Positions 54,183 through 63,146 of a stretch of 64,000 nt of DNA are shown here, one piece after another. A model generated the notes under the pieces. That model did no database searches and was not told where the DNA came from. It was given only the letters and a program-made list of their open reading frames with translations. Location of the stretch: assembly GCA_003963305.1 (NCBI GenBank), contig RXJR01000005.1, positions 1 to 64,000 on the forward strand, in the 5' to 3' direction. Positions within the stretch are counted from its first letter, which is position 1; every line of letters starts with the position of its first letter. A program made the translations under genes and the position numbers. The stretch is from Candidatus Melainabacteria bacterium (lineage in GTDB: Bacteria > Cyanobacteriota > Vampirovibrionia > Obscuribacterales > Obscuribacteraceae).

Positions 54183-55826
54183 ATGAGCGGAAACTTCAAC
54201 GAATCTAGACAGTCTAAGAGATTGCAACCCAATAAGCTTAGTAAAATGAATCACAATCATTCCTCGCAAAATTTGGCTTATCAAATATCCGCTTACATGG
54301 CCAGTCTGCCAACTGAAAAGAAGCCCCGAGTTTTCCTCGTAGAAGACCAACCGCTGACGTTGGCCGGCATAAAAATGGCGCTGGGCGATCTGGGCAAATA
54401 TGAGATTGCCGGGGAGGCTACAAACGGCGTAGATGCCGTGGCGTCAGTGCTGTTAACCCGCCCGGACGTGGTCATCATGGATGTTGTCATACCAGGGATG
54501 GACGGCATCGAAGCCGCCTCCCGCATCAAGCACCACTTACCAGACACCAAAATTATCATGTTCACCTCCTTCGGCACCTCGGAGGTCGTGACTGCAGCAC
54601 TTTCCATCGGAGCAGAAGGCTACTTGCTCAAAAATCGCTCCATCGAACAGATTACAAATGCAATCGACACAGTTATGAGCGGCAACATCTGGATCGACCC
54701 AGCCGTTGCAGACCGGCTCGTGCGCGACAACCCGACAAGCAGCAGAAGAGAAAATAATCTCTCGCCTGTCGAGCTGCAAATTCTCAAATTTATTCGCGAC
54801 GGTATGAACAATAAACAAATAGCCGACTCACTGGGCACAAACGAAGATGCTGTGGCAGCGGCAATACGCGGCTTATTGCGCTCTTACAGCAAACAGCAGC
54901 CGATGCGCCAGGTGCTCGGTGAAGCAGTGCAAGAAGTGATAGCGCCTGTCACTAAAACACTGCATACAGGACAGATGTTCGAGAACAAATATCGCATCGA
55001 CCGCGAATTAGGAGTAGGCGGTGCAGGCAAAGTGTACGCAGCCGAGCACGTTCTTATGGCACGTCCTGTGGCGCTGAAAATAATGCACCGCAATCTTCTG
55101 AAAGATGCGATCGTGCTCCAGAGCTTTAGAAAAGAAGCAATGGCAATTGCCTGTTTAGACCACGAGAATATCATTCGACTCTACGACTTCGGTATTTCTT
55201 CTCAGCAAGAACCATACCTAATTATGGAGCTTTTCGAGGGTGAGAATCTGCGCGATATTCTGGTCCGCCAGCATCATTTGACGCCGGCTGAGTTCTGCTC
55301 GATTTTCTCTCAAGTGTGCAAAGCGCTGAGCGCAGCTCACTCACACAACATCATTCATTGCGACATCAAGCCAAGCAACATCCTGGTGCGGAATCGAGAC
55401 GGAGTGCTGGAAGCCAAACTAGTTGATTTCGGGCTGGCCAAGTCGACAGAATTCGACAAAAAGATGACCGACTCGAAAACCGCAGAAGGAACAGTTGCAG
55501 GTACAGCACCATATATGTCTCCCGAACAGTGCACAGGGCAGGTGCTGGACGAACGAACGGACATTTATTCACTGGGCTGTGTCATGTTCGAAGCACTAAC
55601 TGGCGAAAGAGTTTTCTCCGGCAAAAATGCGATGGAGATATTTACCCAGCATGCCTACGACAAAGCGCCTACTCTGGCAGAGCGGGCTCCCCAGCTCAAG
55701 TTTCCTGAGCTCCTGGAAAATTGCATCGCCGGTATGCTGCAAAAGGCTCCAGGTGAACGCATCAAGACCGCCGGCAAAGTCGAAGAAGTGCTTGCGACAA
55801 TCACCCCGCCACATCCCGCCGAATAA
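54183..55826 (+). CDS. Fused receiver-HTH-Ser/Thr protein kinase
   Basis: 547 residues (ATG 54183, or ATG 54246). Residues 48-165 form a receiver with acidic pair Glu54-Asp55 (FLVEDQPLTL), phospho-acceptor Asp100 (IMDVVIPGMDG) and Lys in YLLKNRS. Residues 190-245 form a LuxR-type helix-turn-helix (LSPVELQILKFIRDGMNNKQIADSLG). Residues 268-545 form a Hanks kinase: GVGGAGKVY, VALKIM, IIHCDIKPSNILV, VDFGLAK and APYMSPEQ. The catalytic loop reads HCD rather than HRD, a known variant in eukaryote-type kinases. All catalytic Asp and Lys are kept. The kinase may be controlled by phosphorylation of the receiver. Fusion of these three modules in one chain is rare. Confidence 0.93.
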   Translation: MSGNFNESRQSKRLQPNKLSKMNHNHSSQNLAYQISAYMASLPTEKKPRVFLVEDQPLTLAGIKMALGDLGKYEIAGEATNGVDAVASVLLTRPDVVIMDVVIPGMDGIEAASRIKHHLPDTKIIMFTSFGTSEVVTAALSIGAEGYLLKNRSIEQITNAIDTVMSGNIWIDPAVADRLVRDNPTSSRRENNLSPVELQILKFIRDGMNNKQIADSLGTNEDAVAAAIRGLLRSYSKQQPMRQVLGEAVQEVIAPVTKTLHTGQMFENKYRIDRELGVGGAGKVYAAEHVLMARPVALKIMHRNLLKDAIVLQSFRKEAMAIACLDHENIIRLYDFGISSQQEPYLIMELFEGENLRDILVRQHHLTPAEFCSIFSQVCKALSAAHSHNIIHCDIKPSNILVRNRDGVLEAKLVDFGLAKSTEFDKKMTDSKTAEGTVAGTAPYMSPEQCTGQVLDERTDIYSLGCVMFEALTGERVFSGKNAMEIFTQHAYDKAPTLAERAPQLKFPELLENCIAGMLQKAPGERIKTAGKVEEVLATITPPHPAE

Positions 55827-55834
55827 AGACAGTC

Positions 55835-57121
55835 TCAGTCGTGTTCAGCCTTGCCACCAAACTGATACCAGGTTTGATTGCCCGCAAGCATCGCCAGCAA
55901 AAACCATTGCGCCAGTCGAACATTTCCAGTACCGAAGTTGTATTCAAAAAGTCCAGCGATCATAAGCGATACGATTCCGCCAAATACGCCAAGACTGATG
56001 GATTTGTCCAGATGCTCATCGGAGCGATTCCTTCTGGCATTCTGCCAGGCCAGCTTGAGGCTGGCGATACACAGCCATAAGTAAGCAAACAATCCAACCA
56101 CTCCGGTTGTGGTAAGACTCTGCAAATAATTGCTATGAGCATGATCCAGAACTTGCTTATTCGGTCCCTGAATGGGAAGTGGTGAAAACTTTCGGGGACC
56201 AACACCGATGATTTCGCTTTTCACTGATGATTTGTATTGATCTATAGCGCTTATCCAGACTTCCATTCGCTGGCGTGAGCTTTCTTCCTGCTCACCTCTG
56301 AGGATGCTCCCCATTCGCGCCTGCACCGCAGGCAGTGCAAACCAGCCCACCACAGCAATAACAAGCCCGACAGAGACAACCTTGAGAGCTAACTTCCTTG
56401 AGACGAGACCGGCAACAAGCAACGCTCCGAAAGCAAAGCCCAGCCAGGCACTGCGCTCAAAGGCGAAGAGCACGCCGAGTAAATTTGCCAGAGTAATGGC
56501 AATGAAAACCTTCTTGTCTTTGAAAAAACCTGACAGATTTTGGTACGACCCTGTCAACAAAAGTGCCAGCGACAGCAAACCAAGCAATTGCATGACGCCT
56601 GCAAAAGCCATAGGACCGCTGAGAAAACCCGTGCCCTGAAGATATTTGAAAGAGCCGATATGCAGCTGAAACTGATGTTCAATCGTGGCTGCTATGCCGC
56701 CTGCAGCCCCCATGCAGAGAAGCGCCGGCATTACTTTCGCCTTCAGTTCCGTTCTTCTGTCAATAGCGTAGAAAGCCCAGAAATAGACAAGGAACGTTCT
56801 CATTATTCCAACAGAAGCCGATGCCTCCTTCAGCCCACCATTGCAGAGTCCGGAAATAAAATAGACCAGAGCCAAAACGCCAATTGGCACCGCAAGTGGT
56901 GGCACTGACAATCTCAGTGTCTTCTGGCGAGCACTGAGGGCGATCTGCACGAGACCGACAATTATTCCAATAGTCAAAATTATCCATGGAATAGTAATCG
57001 GCAGGGAAAGACTGGCAGCATAGGCAATCAGAAGCCAGTCCTGCACGGCGACCAGACGCTCCCCGAAAGAGATCGGGGCAGATGAATTACTTTCCTTAAA
57101 GTCCGATTGCATACGGTTCAC
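55835..57121 (-). CDS. O-antigen ligase/Wzy-like membrane protein
   Basis: 428 residues from GTG (ATG four codons on). About ten to eleven transmembrane helices with a large periplasmic loop between about 270 and 330 that holds SSRQRMEVWISAIDQYKSS and the O-antigen-ligase-like VGPRKFSPLPIQGPNKQVLDHAHSNYLQSL, with conserved Arg and His. WaaL/Wzy proteins join or polymerise lipid-linked sugars. No other sugar-polymer genes are near. It follows trpS by 11 bp on the same strand and could share its transcript. Confidence 0.85.
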   Translation of the reverse strand: MNRMQSDFKESNSSAPISFGERLVAVQDWLLIAYAASLSLPITIPWIILTIGIIVGLVQIALSARQKTLRLSVPPLAVPIGVLALVYFISGLCNGGLKEASASVGIMRTFLVYFWAFYAIDRRTELKAKVMPALLCMGAAGGIAATIEHQFQLHIGSFKYLQGTGFLSGPMAFAGVMQLLGLLSLALLLTGSYQNLSGFFKDKKVFIAITLANLLGVLFAFERSAWLGFAFGALLVAGLVSRKLALKVVSVGLVIAVVGWFALPAVQARMGSILRGEQEESSRQRMEVWISAIDQYKSSVKSEIIGVGPRKFSPLPIQGPNKQVLDHAHSNYLQSLTTTGVVGLFAYLWLCIASLKLAWQNARRNRSDEHLDKSISLGVFGGIVSLMIAGLFEYNFGTGNVRLAQWFLLAMLAGNQTWYQFGGKAEHD

Positions 57122-57132
57122 ACCGCAAGATG

Positions 57133-58167
57133 CTAGCTCAGGGAATGCCAGTTAACCATCCCCATAATCTCACGCACTTCATAAAGCGTCTGCTTCGCTA
57201 CTTTGCGCGCCTTCACGTTGCCGTGCTCGAGAATTTTGAAAACCTGATCGGGGTCTTTCGCCAGCGTCTCTCTGCGCTCTCTAAAGGGCGCAAATTTCTC
57301 GTTGATGATCTCGCCCAGACGAGACTTGCACTGAACGCAGCCAATCTCAGCGTTTTCGCACTCTTTCTTGACTGTCGCTTGCATAGTCTTGTCGCTGAAG
57401 ACTTTATACATCGGCCATGGCACTTCGCAGATATCTACGTGTCCCGGGTCTGACTTGGCGATACGAGTGCGATCGGTGACCATTTGCTTCACCTTCTTCT
57501 CGGTATCAGCAGCGGTGTCGGCTATTTTTATATCGTTATTGTACGACTTGCCCATTTTCAAACCGTCGATGCCCTTGAGCAGCGGCGTTTCAGTGAACTC
57601 CGGCTTGGGCTCCGGTAAGTAGTTAACGTCGTAGGTGTTATTGAACTTACGAGCGATGTCTCGAGCAAATTCCAGGTGCGATTCCTGATCTTTGCCGACG
57701 GGAACCAACTCGCCTTTAAATGTGAGAATATCTGCAGTCATCAAAACAGGGTAACCGAACAGCCCGTAAGTGACTTTGTCGCGGGCTTCTGCCTCATTTG
57801 CAGCAAGCATCCTGACCATGTCTTTCAAAGTCGGCTCGCGCTCGACCCAATTTTGAGGAGTCATCATGGAAAAAAGCAGATGCAACTCAGCTATCTCAGG
57901 AACGGCTGATTGAACGTATACGGTTGATTGTTCGGGGTCGATGCCGACTGCCAACCAGTCGAGGGCAATTTCCCAGATATTGGCCTTTACTTCACGCGTA
58001 TTTGCTTTGGTCGTCAACGCATGCCAATCGACGATTGAGAAGTACGATTCGTATTGACTTTGAAACTTCAACCAGTTGATTAAAGCGCCAAAATAATGTC
58101 CGAGGTGCAAGCGCCCCGTGGGGCGCATTCCAGACATTATTCGCTTGCTGTTTACCGCCGAAGACAA
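57133..58167 (-). CDS. trpS: Tryptophanyl-tRNA synthetase
   Basis: 344 residues from TTG 58167. A class I synthetase with MSGMRPTGRLHLGHYFGALI (HIGH-like), FSIVDWHALTT and the KMSKS-like GLKMGKSYNNDI. Trp is attached to tRNA(Trp) using ATP. Length and motifs are normal, and the substrate-binding VPVGKDQESHLEFARDIARK is present. An upstream 40-residue basic gene lies on the same strand, 3 bp before the start codon. Confidence 0.97.
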   Translation of the reverse strand: MSSAVNSKRIMSGMRPTGRLHLGHYFGALINWLKFQSQYESYFSIVDWHALTTKANTREVKANIWEIALDWLAVGIDPEQSTVYVQSAVPEIAELHLLFSMMTPQNWVEREPTLKDMVRMLAANEAEARDKVTYGLFGYPVLMTADILTFKGELVPVGKDQESHLEFARDIARKFNNTYDVNYLPEPKPEFTETPLLKGIDGLKMGKSYNNDIKIADTAADTEKKVKQMVTDRTRIAKSDPGHVDICEVPWPMYKVFSDKTMQATVKKECENAEIGCVQCKSRLGEIINEKFAPFRERRETLAKDPDQVFKILEHGNVKARKVAKQTLYEVREIMGMVNWHSLS

Positions 58168-58170
58168 TTT

Positions 58171-58293
58171 TTAGTTGCGACCTTCGCGCGACTTGGCATG
58201 ATTCGCAATAGTTTGTTTGACCAGCTCTTTTTTGCGCTCAGCTTTGGCAAGACGGCGCTTTTTCTTTTCGCGAGCATTGTACTTATTGGTCAC
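58171..58293 (-). CDS. 40-residue basic protein upstream of trpS
   Basis: Starts GTG with a perfect AAGGAGGT 5 bp upstream and ends TAA 3 bp before the trpS start codon. The product begins MTNKYNAREKKKRRLAKAER and is lysine- and arginine-rich throughout (40 residues, 19 of them Lys or Arg), a single charged helix. It could bind RNA or the ribosome, or regulate trpS. Its excellent ribosome site and tight coupling make it likely real, though I do not recognise the family. Confidence 0.65.
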   Translation of the reverse strand: MTNKYNAREKKKRRLAKAERKKELVKQTIANHAKSREGRN

Positions 58294-58343
58294 GGAGACC
58301 TCCTTACATCAATCTGAATTCTAGATGGAGGGAGAATATACCA

Positions 58344-60332
58344 TTATTTGAAGGCAAAACGCTTCTGTTCGCGCGTCAATGTATCGAGATCCTCTTCAGT
58401 TACGTAACCATTTTGAAGGAAAAGGGCGCTCAGATTCTCCCCTTGCTTCTTAGCCAGAGCTGTCAATTCTCTTAATTCATCACCTGTGATCCGGCGCCGC
58501 TGGAGCAAGTACTGATCCAGCTCCACCCGGCCAAGCAGCAAATCAGCAGTTAACGAAATAACCGGGTCTGCAGACTCGATGTAACCACGGTCCAGACAGT
58601 ACCGATAAGAAGATAAAACCGCCGCAGGAGGGCGATTTCCTTCACTGATAACAGCAGTTAAGGCCTTGCCGGCCTCTACATCGAGCAAAGTTTGACGTCG
58701 CAGATGGTCCAGAGACGGATTCGTAAGAGCCAACTTTCCAAACTGAGTCTGTTTAAACGTGGCCAGCAAAAGACGCTCAATATCCATACTCACAAGCGGC
58801 AAGCTGGCGGTTTTGAGCCGCGAAGCCTCCTCGATGGCGGCCATCTCGGCCTCGTCTGTGACCAGTTTGGCAAAAGCATTATTTGTCGCTAAGGGCGGCA
58901 CTCCCGAACGAGACATCAGGTCTGCCTGCGGGTCGCTGTTATTTGGCAAAGCAGGTCTGTTTGTATCGATGCCTGACTGAGATGGCGAAAACATTGACGG
59001 CGGTGTGGGCGATGCACTGTATGGCTGAGGCGGACGAGCGGGCGCGCTGAAGTCGGTCTGACCAGTCGCAGGAGAAGGTGAAGGGGCTGAAGAAGAAGCT
59101 GTTGGCGTCGGTGCTGGCGTCGGTGAAGGTTTCGAAAAAGAATCTATAACCGGAGCCGCCTGCGATGTCGAATCGAGCACCTGATTTGGTGCCGCCGACT
59201 GCGGTTGAGTACGATTGTTGTAATCGGAGTAGTCATTAAGTGCAACAATAGCTTCCTCCAGTGCGCGCTGATTCGCCGCCTGAGAAGTCAGTAAATCGCG
59301 CAAGGGCACCGGCGGTAGGGTCACAGCCGAGGGATTCGGCAACTGCAACTGACCGGGTTGATTAGCCACAGAGTTGGCATCGCGCTGACCCGGAGCGCCA
59401 GCGGTTTGTGCTTCATTGCTTGTCTGTGCTGTCAAATCATGAACTTGCTCCGGACTGAAAGCGGGGCCGGAACGCGTCGATCTGACGCTTTTCGCACGCA
59501 ACCGCGCTTCCATCGAAGCGCGCACCTGCGCCATATCGACTTTAGGATTGATGACCGGCTGTGGTATCGTACGCGGTGTCAGATCCGTTTTGAAGGAAGT
59601 GGAGACGAAAGCATCCTGAGCGACTGCATCAGCAGCCTCTTGTGTGAGAGCGCGCGCCGCCTCGTGAGCGACATTGGCAGCGGCAGCCTCTTGCCCGCCT
59701 GTAGTCAGGAACCTCTGCACCGTGGCCGGGCTGACACCAGCCTCTTCCGGCTCGATGCCAGGCTCTTTGCCATCTTTGCTGCCAGGACGCATGACTAGAA
59801 TCGATTTGGTTGCCACCAGCCTGAATAAAATGCCAGTTGCTTTGACGAGATCGAAATTGAATTCACGGGAAGCCTGACGCATCGTGCGTCCGGATGCAAA
59901 CCATCCCAAGACCATAAAATCGTCGCGTTCGAGCGGCTGTTGCTGAACCGTGTCTTGCCATTCCGGTGTGCCGAAAAGTTTAGAGGCGATCAACACTGAA
60001 TTCAATCCGACATTCTGTTCGTTCAAGAAAGAACTCTGATCCGCAAAAGTTGCCGTCGGTTGAATTTGAAATTGCAAATTCTTTTTGATTTCAATTTGCG
60101 GATTGAGCAACTCCACACCGAAAGCGCCATCCTTCCAAGACAGAAACTCGCACAGGGCATCTTCACCCTCGAGCAGTCCATAACTCGAGGCAGTCACCGC
60201 ACCTTTGCAAACGAATATCTCACCGGCATGATTGTTCGATGTAACTTTGACCCGATAGCTCTTGTTGATTTCAGTGGCCAGAAACTGCAGGAGACCTGGC
60301 AGACTAACGTCTCTGAAATTGCCTTCTAACAT
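58344..60332 (-). CDS. DUF4388 (PATAN-like) protein with GspE-N-like tail
   Basis: 662 residues. The N-terminal domain (1-110) is a DUF4388/PATAN-type domain (MLEGNFRDVSLPGLLQFLAT and GEIFVCKGAVTASSYGLLEG), widespread in signalling and gliding/pili proteins. A second region (about 120-190) is helix-rich, perhaps a winged helix. A long Pro/Ala/Gln/Ser-rich linker runs to about 500. The last 130 residues resemble the GspE/PilB N-terminal domain (LQRRRITGDELRELTALAKK and GYVTEEDLDTLTREQK). No ATPase is present. A regulatory role in motility or secretion is possible. Confidence 0.8.
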   Translation of the reverse strand: MLEGNFRDVSLPGLLQFLATEINKSYRVKVTSNNHAGEIFVCKGAVTASSYGLLEGEDALCEFLSWKDGAFGVELLNPQIEIKKNLQFQIQPTATFADQSSFLNEQNVGLNSVLIASKLFGTPEWQDTVQQQPLERDDFMVLGWFASGRTMRQASREFNFDLVKATGILFRLVATKSILVMRPGSKDGKEPGIEPEEAGVSPATVQRFLTTGGQEAAAANVAHEAARALTQEAADAVAQDAFVSTSFKTDLTPRTIPQPVINPKVDMAQVRASMEARLRAKSVRSTRSGPAFSPEQVHDLTAQTSNEAQTAGAPGQRDANSVANQPGQLQLPNPSAVTLPPVPLRDLLTSQAANQRALEEAIVALNDYSDYNNRTQPQSAAPNQVLDSTSQAAPVIDSFSKPSPTPAPTPTASSSAPSPSPATGQTDFSAPARPPQPYSASPTPPSMFSPSQSGIDTNRPALPNNSDPQADLMSRSGVPPLATNNAFAKLVTDEAEMAAIEEASRLKTASLPLVSMDIERLLLATFKQTQFGKLALTNPSLDHLRRQTLLDVEAGKALTAVISEGNRPPAAVLSSYRYCLDRGYIESADPVISLTADLLLGRVELDQYLLQRRRITGDELRELTALAKKQGENLSALFLQNGYVTEEDLDTLTREQKRFAFK

Positions 60333-60588
60333 AAGTCATTAACCGTGAACATCACTGCCGGATTTTCTTGTCGACTGCTGGATACTTGAAGCGGTTCTTC
60401 GGACGGTGTCGGTGAAAGCGGGACACTACAATCATCATAGACGCGCCACCCACCCCATCGGCTTACTCTACATGAGATTTAGGGAATTTTACAAAACTTA
60501 ATCTACATCTTGACTGACAGAGAAGTTGGTGAACTGGGTAAATACGGAGTAGGTTACACTCGAACTTTTACTATCGGGGTTCACGACG
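60333..60588. other. 256-bp divergent region upstream of the sigma factor gene
   Basis: No gene or RNA recognised. It includes promoters for the sigma factor gene (+) and the DUF4388 gene (-), but no convincing -35/-10 pair stands out. A TTGACT occurs near 60510. Confidence 0.4.
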
Positions 60589-61542
60589 TTGGCTTCAAAG
60601 GTACGGGAAGAATTGACAGACGAATGGGCGGAAGCGGCTTTTGAGGAAGAAGCAGCCGCTGCAGACGACACTGAAGAGCCTGAAGCGGAGGTAGCTTCTC
60701 CCAGCGAAGGTTTCACTGAAGATTCCGTACGTCTTTATCTGCGCGAAATTGGTCGCGTCAAGATGATCAAGCCGGATGAAGAAATCGAATTGGCCAGACG
60801 CATTGCCAAAGGCGATCTCGATGCTAAGAAGAAGCTGATTCAAGCCAATCTTCGCCTGGTAATTTCAATTGCCAAAAAATATGTCAATCGAGGTTTGCCA
60901 TTCCAGGACCTGATTCAGGAAGGCAATCTCGGCTTGATTAGAGCGGCCGAGAAGTTCGACCACACCAAGGGTTTCAAGTTCAGCACTTACGCCACCTGGT
61001 GGATCAGACAGGCTATCAGTCGTGGACTGGCTGATAAATCGCGCACAATTAGAGTGCCAGTGCATATGGTTGAGTCCATCAACAAGTTGAAGAAAACCAG
61101 CGCTCGGCTAGCCCAGGACCTTGGACGCAAGCCAAATGAGAGCGAACTAGCCGCTTCAATGGAGTTGCCGGTAAACAAAATCCAGGAAATTATTCAAGCC
61201 GACAGAGAGCCCGTCTCAATGGAGATGCCTCTAAACCGGGATGAAGAGACATATCTTGGCGATCTGATCGAAGATAACGAATCAGCTCGACCAGACTCGA
61301 CAACAGAAGAAGAGTTGATGCGAGAAGATCTCAACCGCATGCTCAGCCAGCTCACACCAAGAGAAAGAGACATCATGCACTTGCGCTACGGTCTTGAAGA
61401 TGGACGGCAAAGAACGCTGGAAGAAGTGGGTCGCCTGTTCAATATCACACGTGAGCGTGTCAGACAGATCGAACACAAAGCATTCAGAAAGCTGCGTCAG
61501 CCAGCCTGGTCGTCTAAGTTAGTCGGCTACCTGGAAGACTGA
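60589..61542 (+). CDS. sigA: RNA polymerase sigma-70 factor (RpoD/SigA type)
   Basis: 317 residues from TTG. All main regions are present: 1.2 ([20 protein letters not shown]), 2.1-2.4 ([55 protein letters not shown]), 3 ([20 protein letters not shown]) and 4 ([38 protein letters not shown]). Region 1.1 is missing, with an acidic N-terminus of about 40 residues instead. That is typical of primary and group 2 sigma factors in Cyanobacteria-like and other lineages. Without seeing the rest of the genome, primary and group 2 cannot be told apart. It has its own terminator. Confidence 0.95.
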   Translation: MASKVREELTDEWAEAAFEEEAAAADDTEEPEAEVASPSEGFTEDSVRLYLREIGRVKMIKPDEEIELARRIAKGDLDAKKKLIQANLRLVISIAKKYVNRGLPFQDLIQEGNLGLIRAAEKFDHTKGFKFSTYATWWIRQAISRGLADKSRTIRVPVHMVESINKLKKTSARLAQDLGRKPNESELAASMELPVNKIQEIIQADREPVSMEMPLNRDEETYLGDLIEDNESARPDSTTEEELMREDLNRMLSQLTPRERDIMHLRYGLEDGRQRTLEEVGRLFNITRERVRQIEHKAFRKLRQPAWSSKLVGYLED

Positions 61543-61564
61543 GTCTGAGTTCGAAAATACATGG

Positions 61565-61595
61565 AAAGACCTTTTGATTGAAAGGTCTTTTTTTT
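61565..61595 (+). terminator. Intrinsic terminator of the sigma factor gene
   Basis: 10-bp stem AAAGACCTTT with AAAGGTCTTT, 6-base loop and a run of eight T at 61588-61595, 22 bp after the stop codon. Confidence 0.93.
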
Positions 61596-61757
61596 GCAAC
61601 TCTTGCGACTGCCTCACATGCCCCGAAACCGGTCTGCAACATCCTTGCTTTATTAGACACATTGTCTTATACACAAATAACAGGCTTGATAGGGTTATAG
61701 TTGGTGGTGATGCGACAGCGGCTTCGCTTGCTGCCGGAATTTGTTCGAGGAATCTTC

Positions 61758-63134
61758 GTGACGGAAGCGCAAGCACTAGCACCTGACCAGTTGACTAAGC
61801 TAGTCGATAACGGCGAGCGTCAACAATTGAGAATGTTGCTCAACGAGCAACATCCAGCCGATCTGGCCGAGTCTTTTGCAGAATTAGACGCTCCCCACAG
61901 GCTTTCATGCTTCCGACTGCTGGATTTAGATAACGCCTCTGCCGTACTCTCCGAGCTGGAAGTCGAAGATCAGCGCGAACTTCTGCACGACTTAGGCGAA
62001 ATAGGCGTTGTGCCTATCATCAGCAAAATGTCTCCTGACGACGCTGTTGACTTGCTGGCCGAACTGCCCAGAGAACGAGCCAACGCAATTATCAAACAGA
62101 TGACCGACATGGAAGCGGCAGAAGACATCCAGGAGTTGATGGCCTTCAAAGATGACTCCGCCGGCGGCATCATGTCAACCGACTACCTTGCGCTTGACGC
62201 GAAGATGACTGTCGAACAAGCTCTTGCCTACTTGCGCGAAAAGTATGAGCTGTTGGAAGAAGAAATTTATGACGTTTATGTGGTCGATGAGCGAGAAGTT
62301 CTCGTTGGTCACGTGACGTTGAAAGAACTGTTCACTGCCGATCCCGAAGCTCTTGTCGAAAGCGTCATGGACGACAAGTTCATCAAAGTAAGCACCGAGA
62401 CAGACCAGGAAGACGCGGCAGAGAAATTGAGTCGCTACGACTTGATGACCTTGCCTGTAGTTGACGTGCAGGGCAGACTGCGCGGTATCATCACCGCCGA
62501 CGATGTCATCGACGTTTTGCAAGAGGAAGCGACGGAAGATATTTATCAATCTTCCGGTATCAACCCATCCGGCGCGGAAGAAGGTGAAGTGCTCACCTAC
62601 AATGTCAGCCGCGCCTTTCAAGCACGCCTGCCCTGGCTGCTCGTGACACTTTTGATCGAGTCGGGTTCGGCGACTGTAATCACTCACTTCGACGACGTGA
62701 TCAGACAGACAATCGCTGCAGCATCGTTCATGCCACTACTTTCAGGAGTGACAGGGTCAGTGGCCACGCAGAGCACCTGTATTATCTTGCGTGGTTCGGG
62801 TCTGGACCAGGTGAACTGGAAGGTCTTCAGTCGCAATGTTTTTCACGAAATCAAAGTCGGCATGATGCTCGGCTTGACTTGCGGTCTGGCAACCGGTCTA
62901 ATGGGCACACTGTTCAATCAGCAGCAACACAATCTCGGTCTGGTTGTGGGCATTTCACTTTTTGTCACCATGACTGTCGGTGTCATCATTGGCACCTCAA
63001 TGCCGTTTCTATTCGAAAAGCTCGGCGTCGAGCCCGCCCATGCAAGCGGTCCGTTCATCACAAGTATTCTTGATGTTTGCACGATGTCTATTTACCTCTC
63101 TATCGTCCACACTTGCTTGAATTCATTGCTCTAA
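61758..63134 (+). CDS. mgtE: Magnesium transporter MgtE
   Basis: 458 residues from GTG 61758, chosen because GAGGAA lies 6-7 bp upstream; the frame extends 19 codons further to a TTG. MgtE is a Mg2+ channel gated by intracellular Mg. Order: N-domain (PADLAESFAELDAPHRLSCF, LPRERANAIIKQM), two CBS domains (AGGIMSTDYLALDAKMTVEQ, VLVGHVTLKELF, LMTLPVVDVQGRLRGIITAD), then five transmembrane helices with LLSGVTGSVATQ and FITSILDVCTMSIYLS. No M-box riboswitch was seen in the 160-bp leader. The carboxylase gene follows 12 bp on. Confidence 0.95.
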   Translation: MTEAQALAPDQLTKLVDNGERQQLRMLLNEQHPADLAESFAELDAPHRLSCFRLLDLDNASAVLSELEVEDQRELLHDLGEIGVVPIISKMSPDDAVDLLAELPRERANAIIKQMTDMEAAEDIQELMAFKDDSAGGIMSTDYLALDAKMTVEQALAYLREKYELLEEEIYDVYVVDEREVLVGHVTLKELFTADPEALVESVMDDKFIKVSTETDQEDAAEKLSRYDLMTLPVVDVQGRLRGIITADDVIDVLQEEATEDIYQSSGINPSGAEEGEVLTYNVSRAFQARLPWLLVTLLIESGSATVITHFDDVIRQTIAAASFMPLLSGVTGSVATQSTCIILRGSGLDQVNWKVFSRNVFHEIKVGMMLGLTCGLATGLMGTLFNQQQHNLGLVVGISLFVTMTVGVIIGTSMPFLFEKLGVEPAHASGPFITSILDVCTMSIYLSIVHTCLNSLL

Positions 63135-63146
63135 GGAATAAGAAAA

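Noticed and set aside
61596-61757. M-box Mg riboswitch before mgtE
   Set aside because: The leader is short and shows none of the long conserved helices of an M-box.
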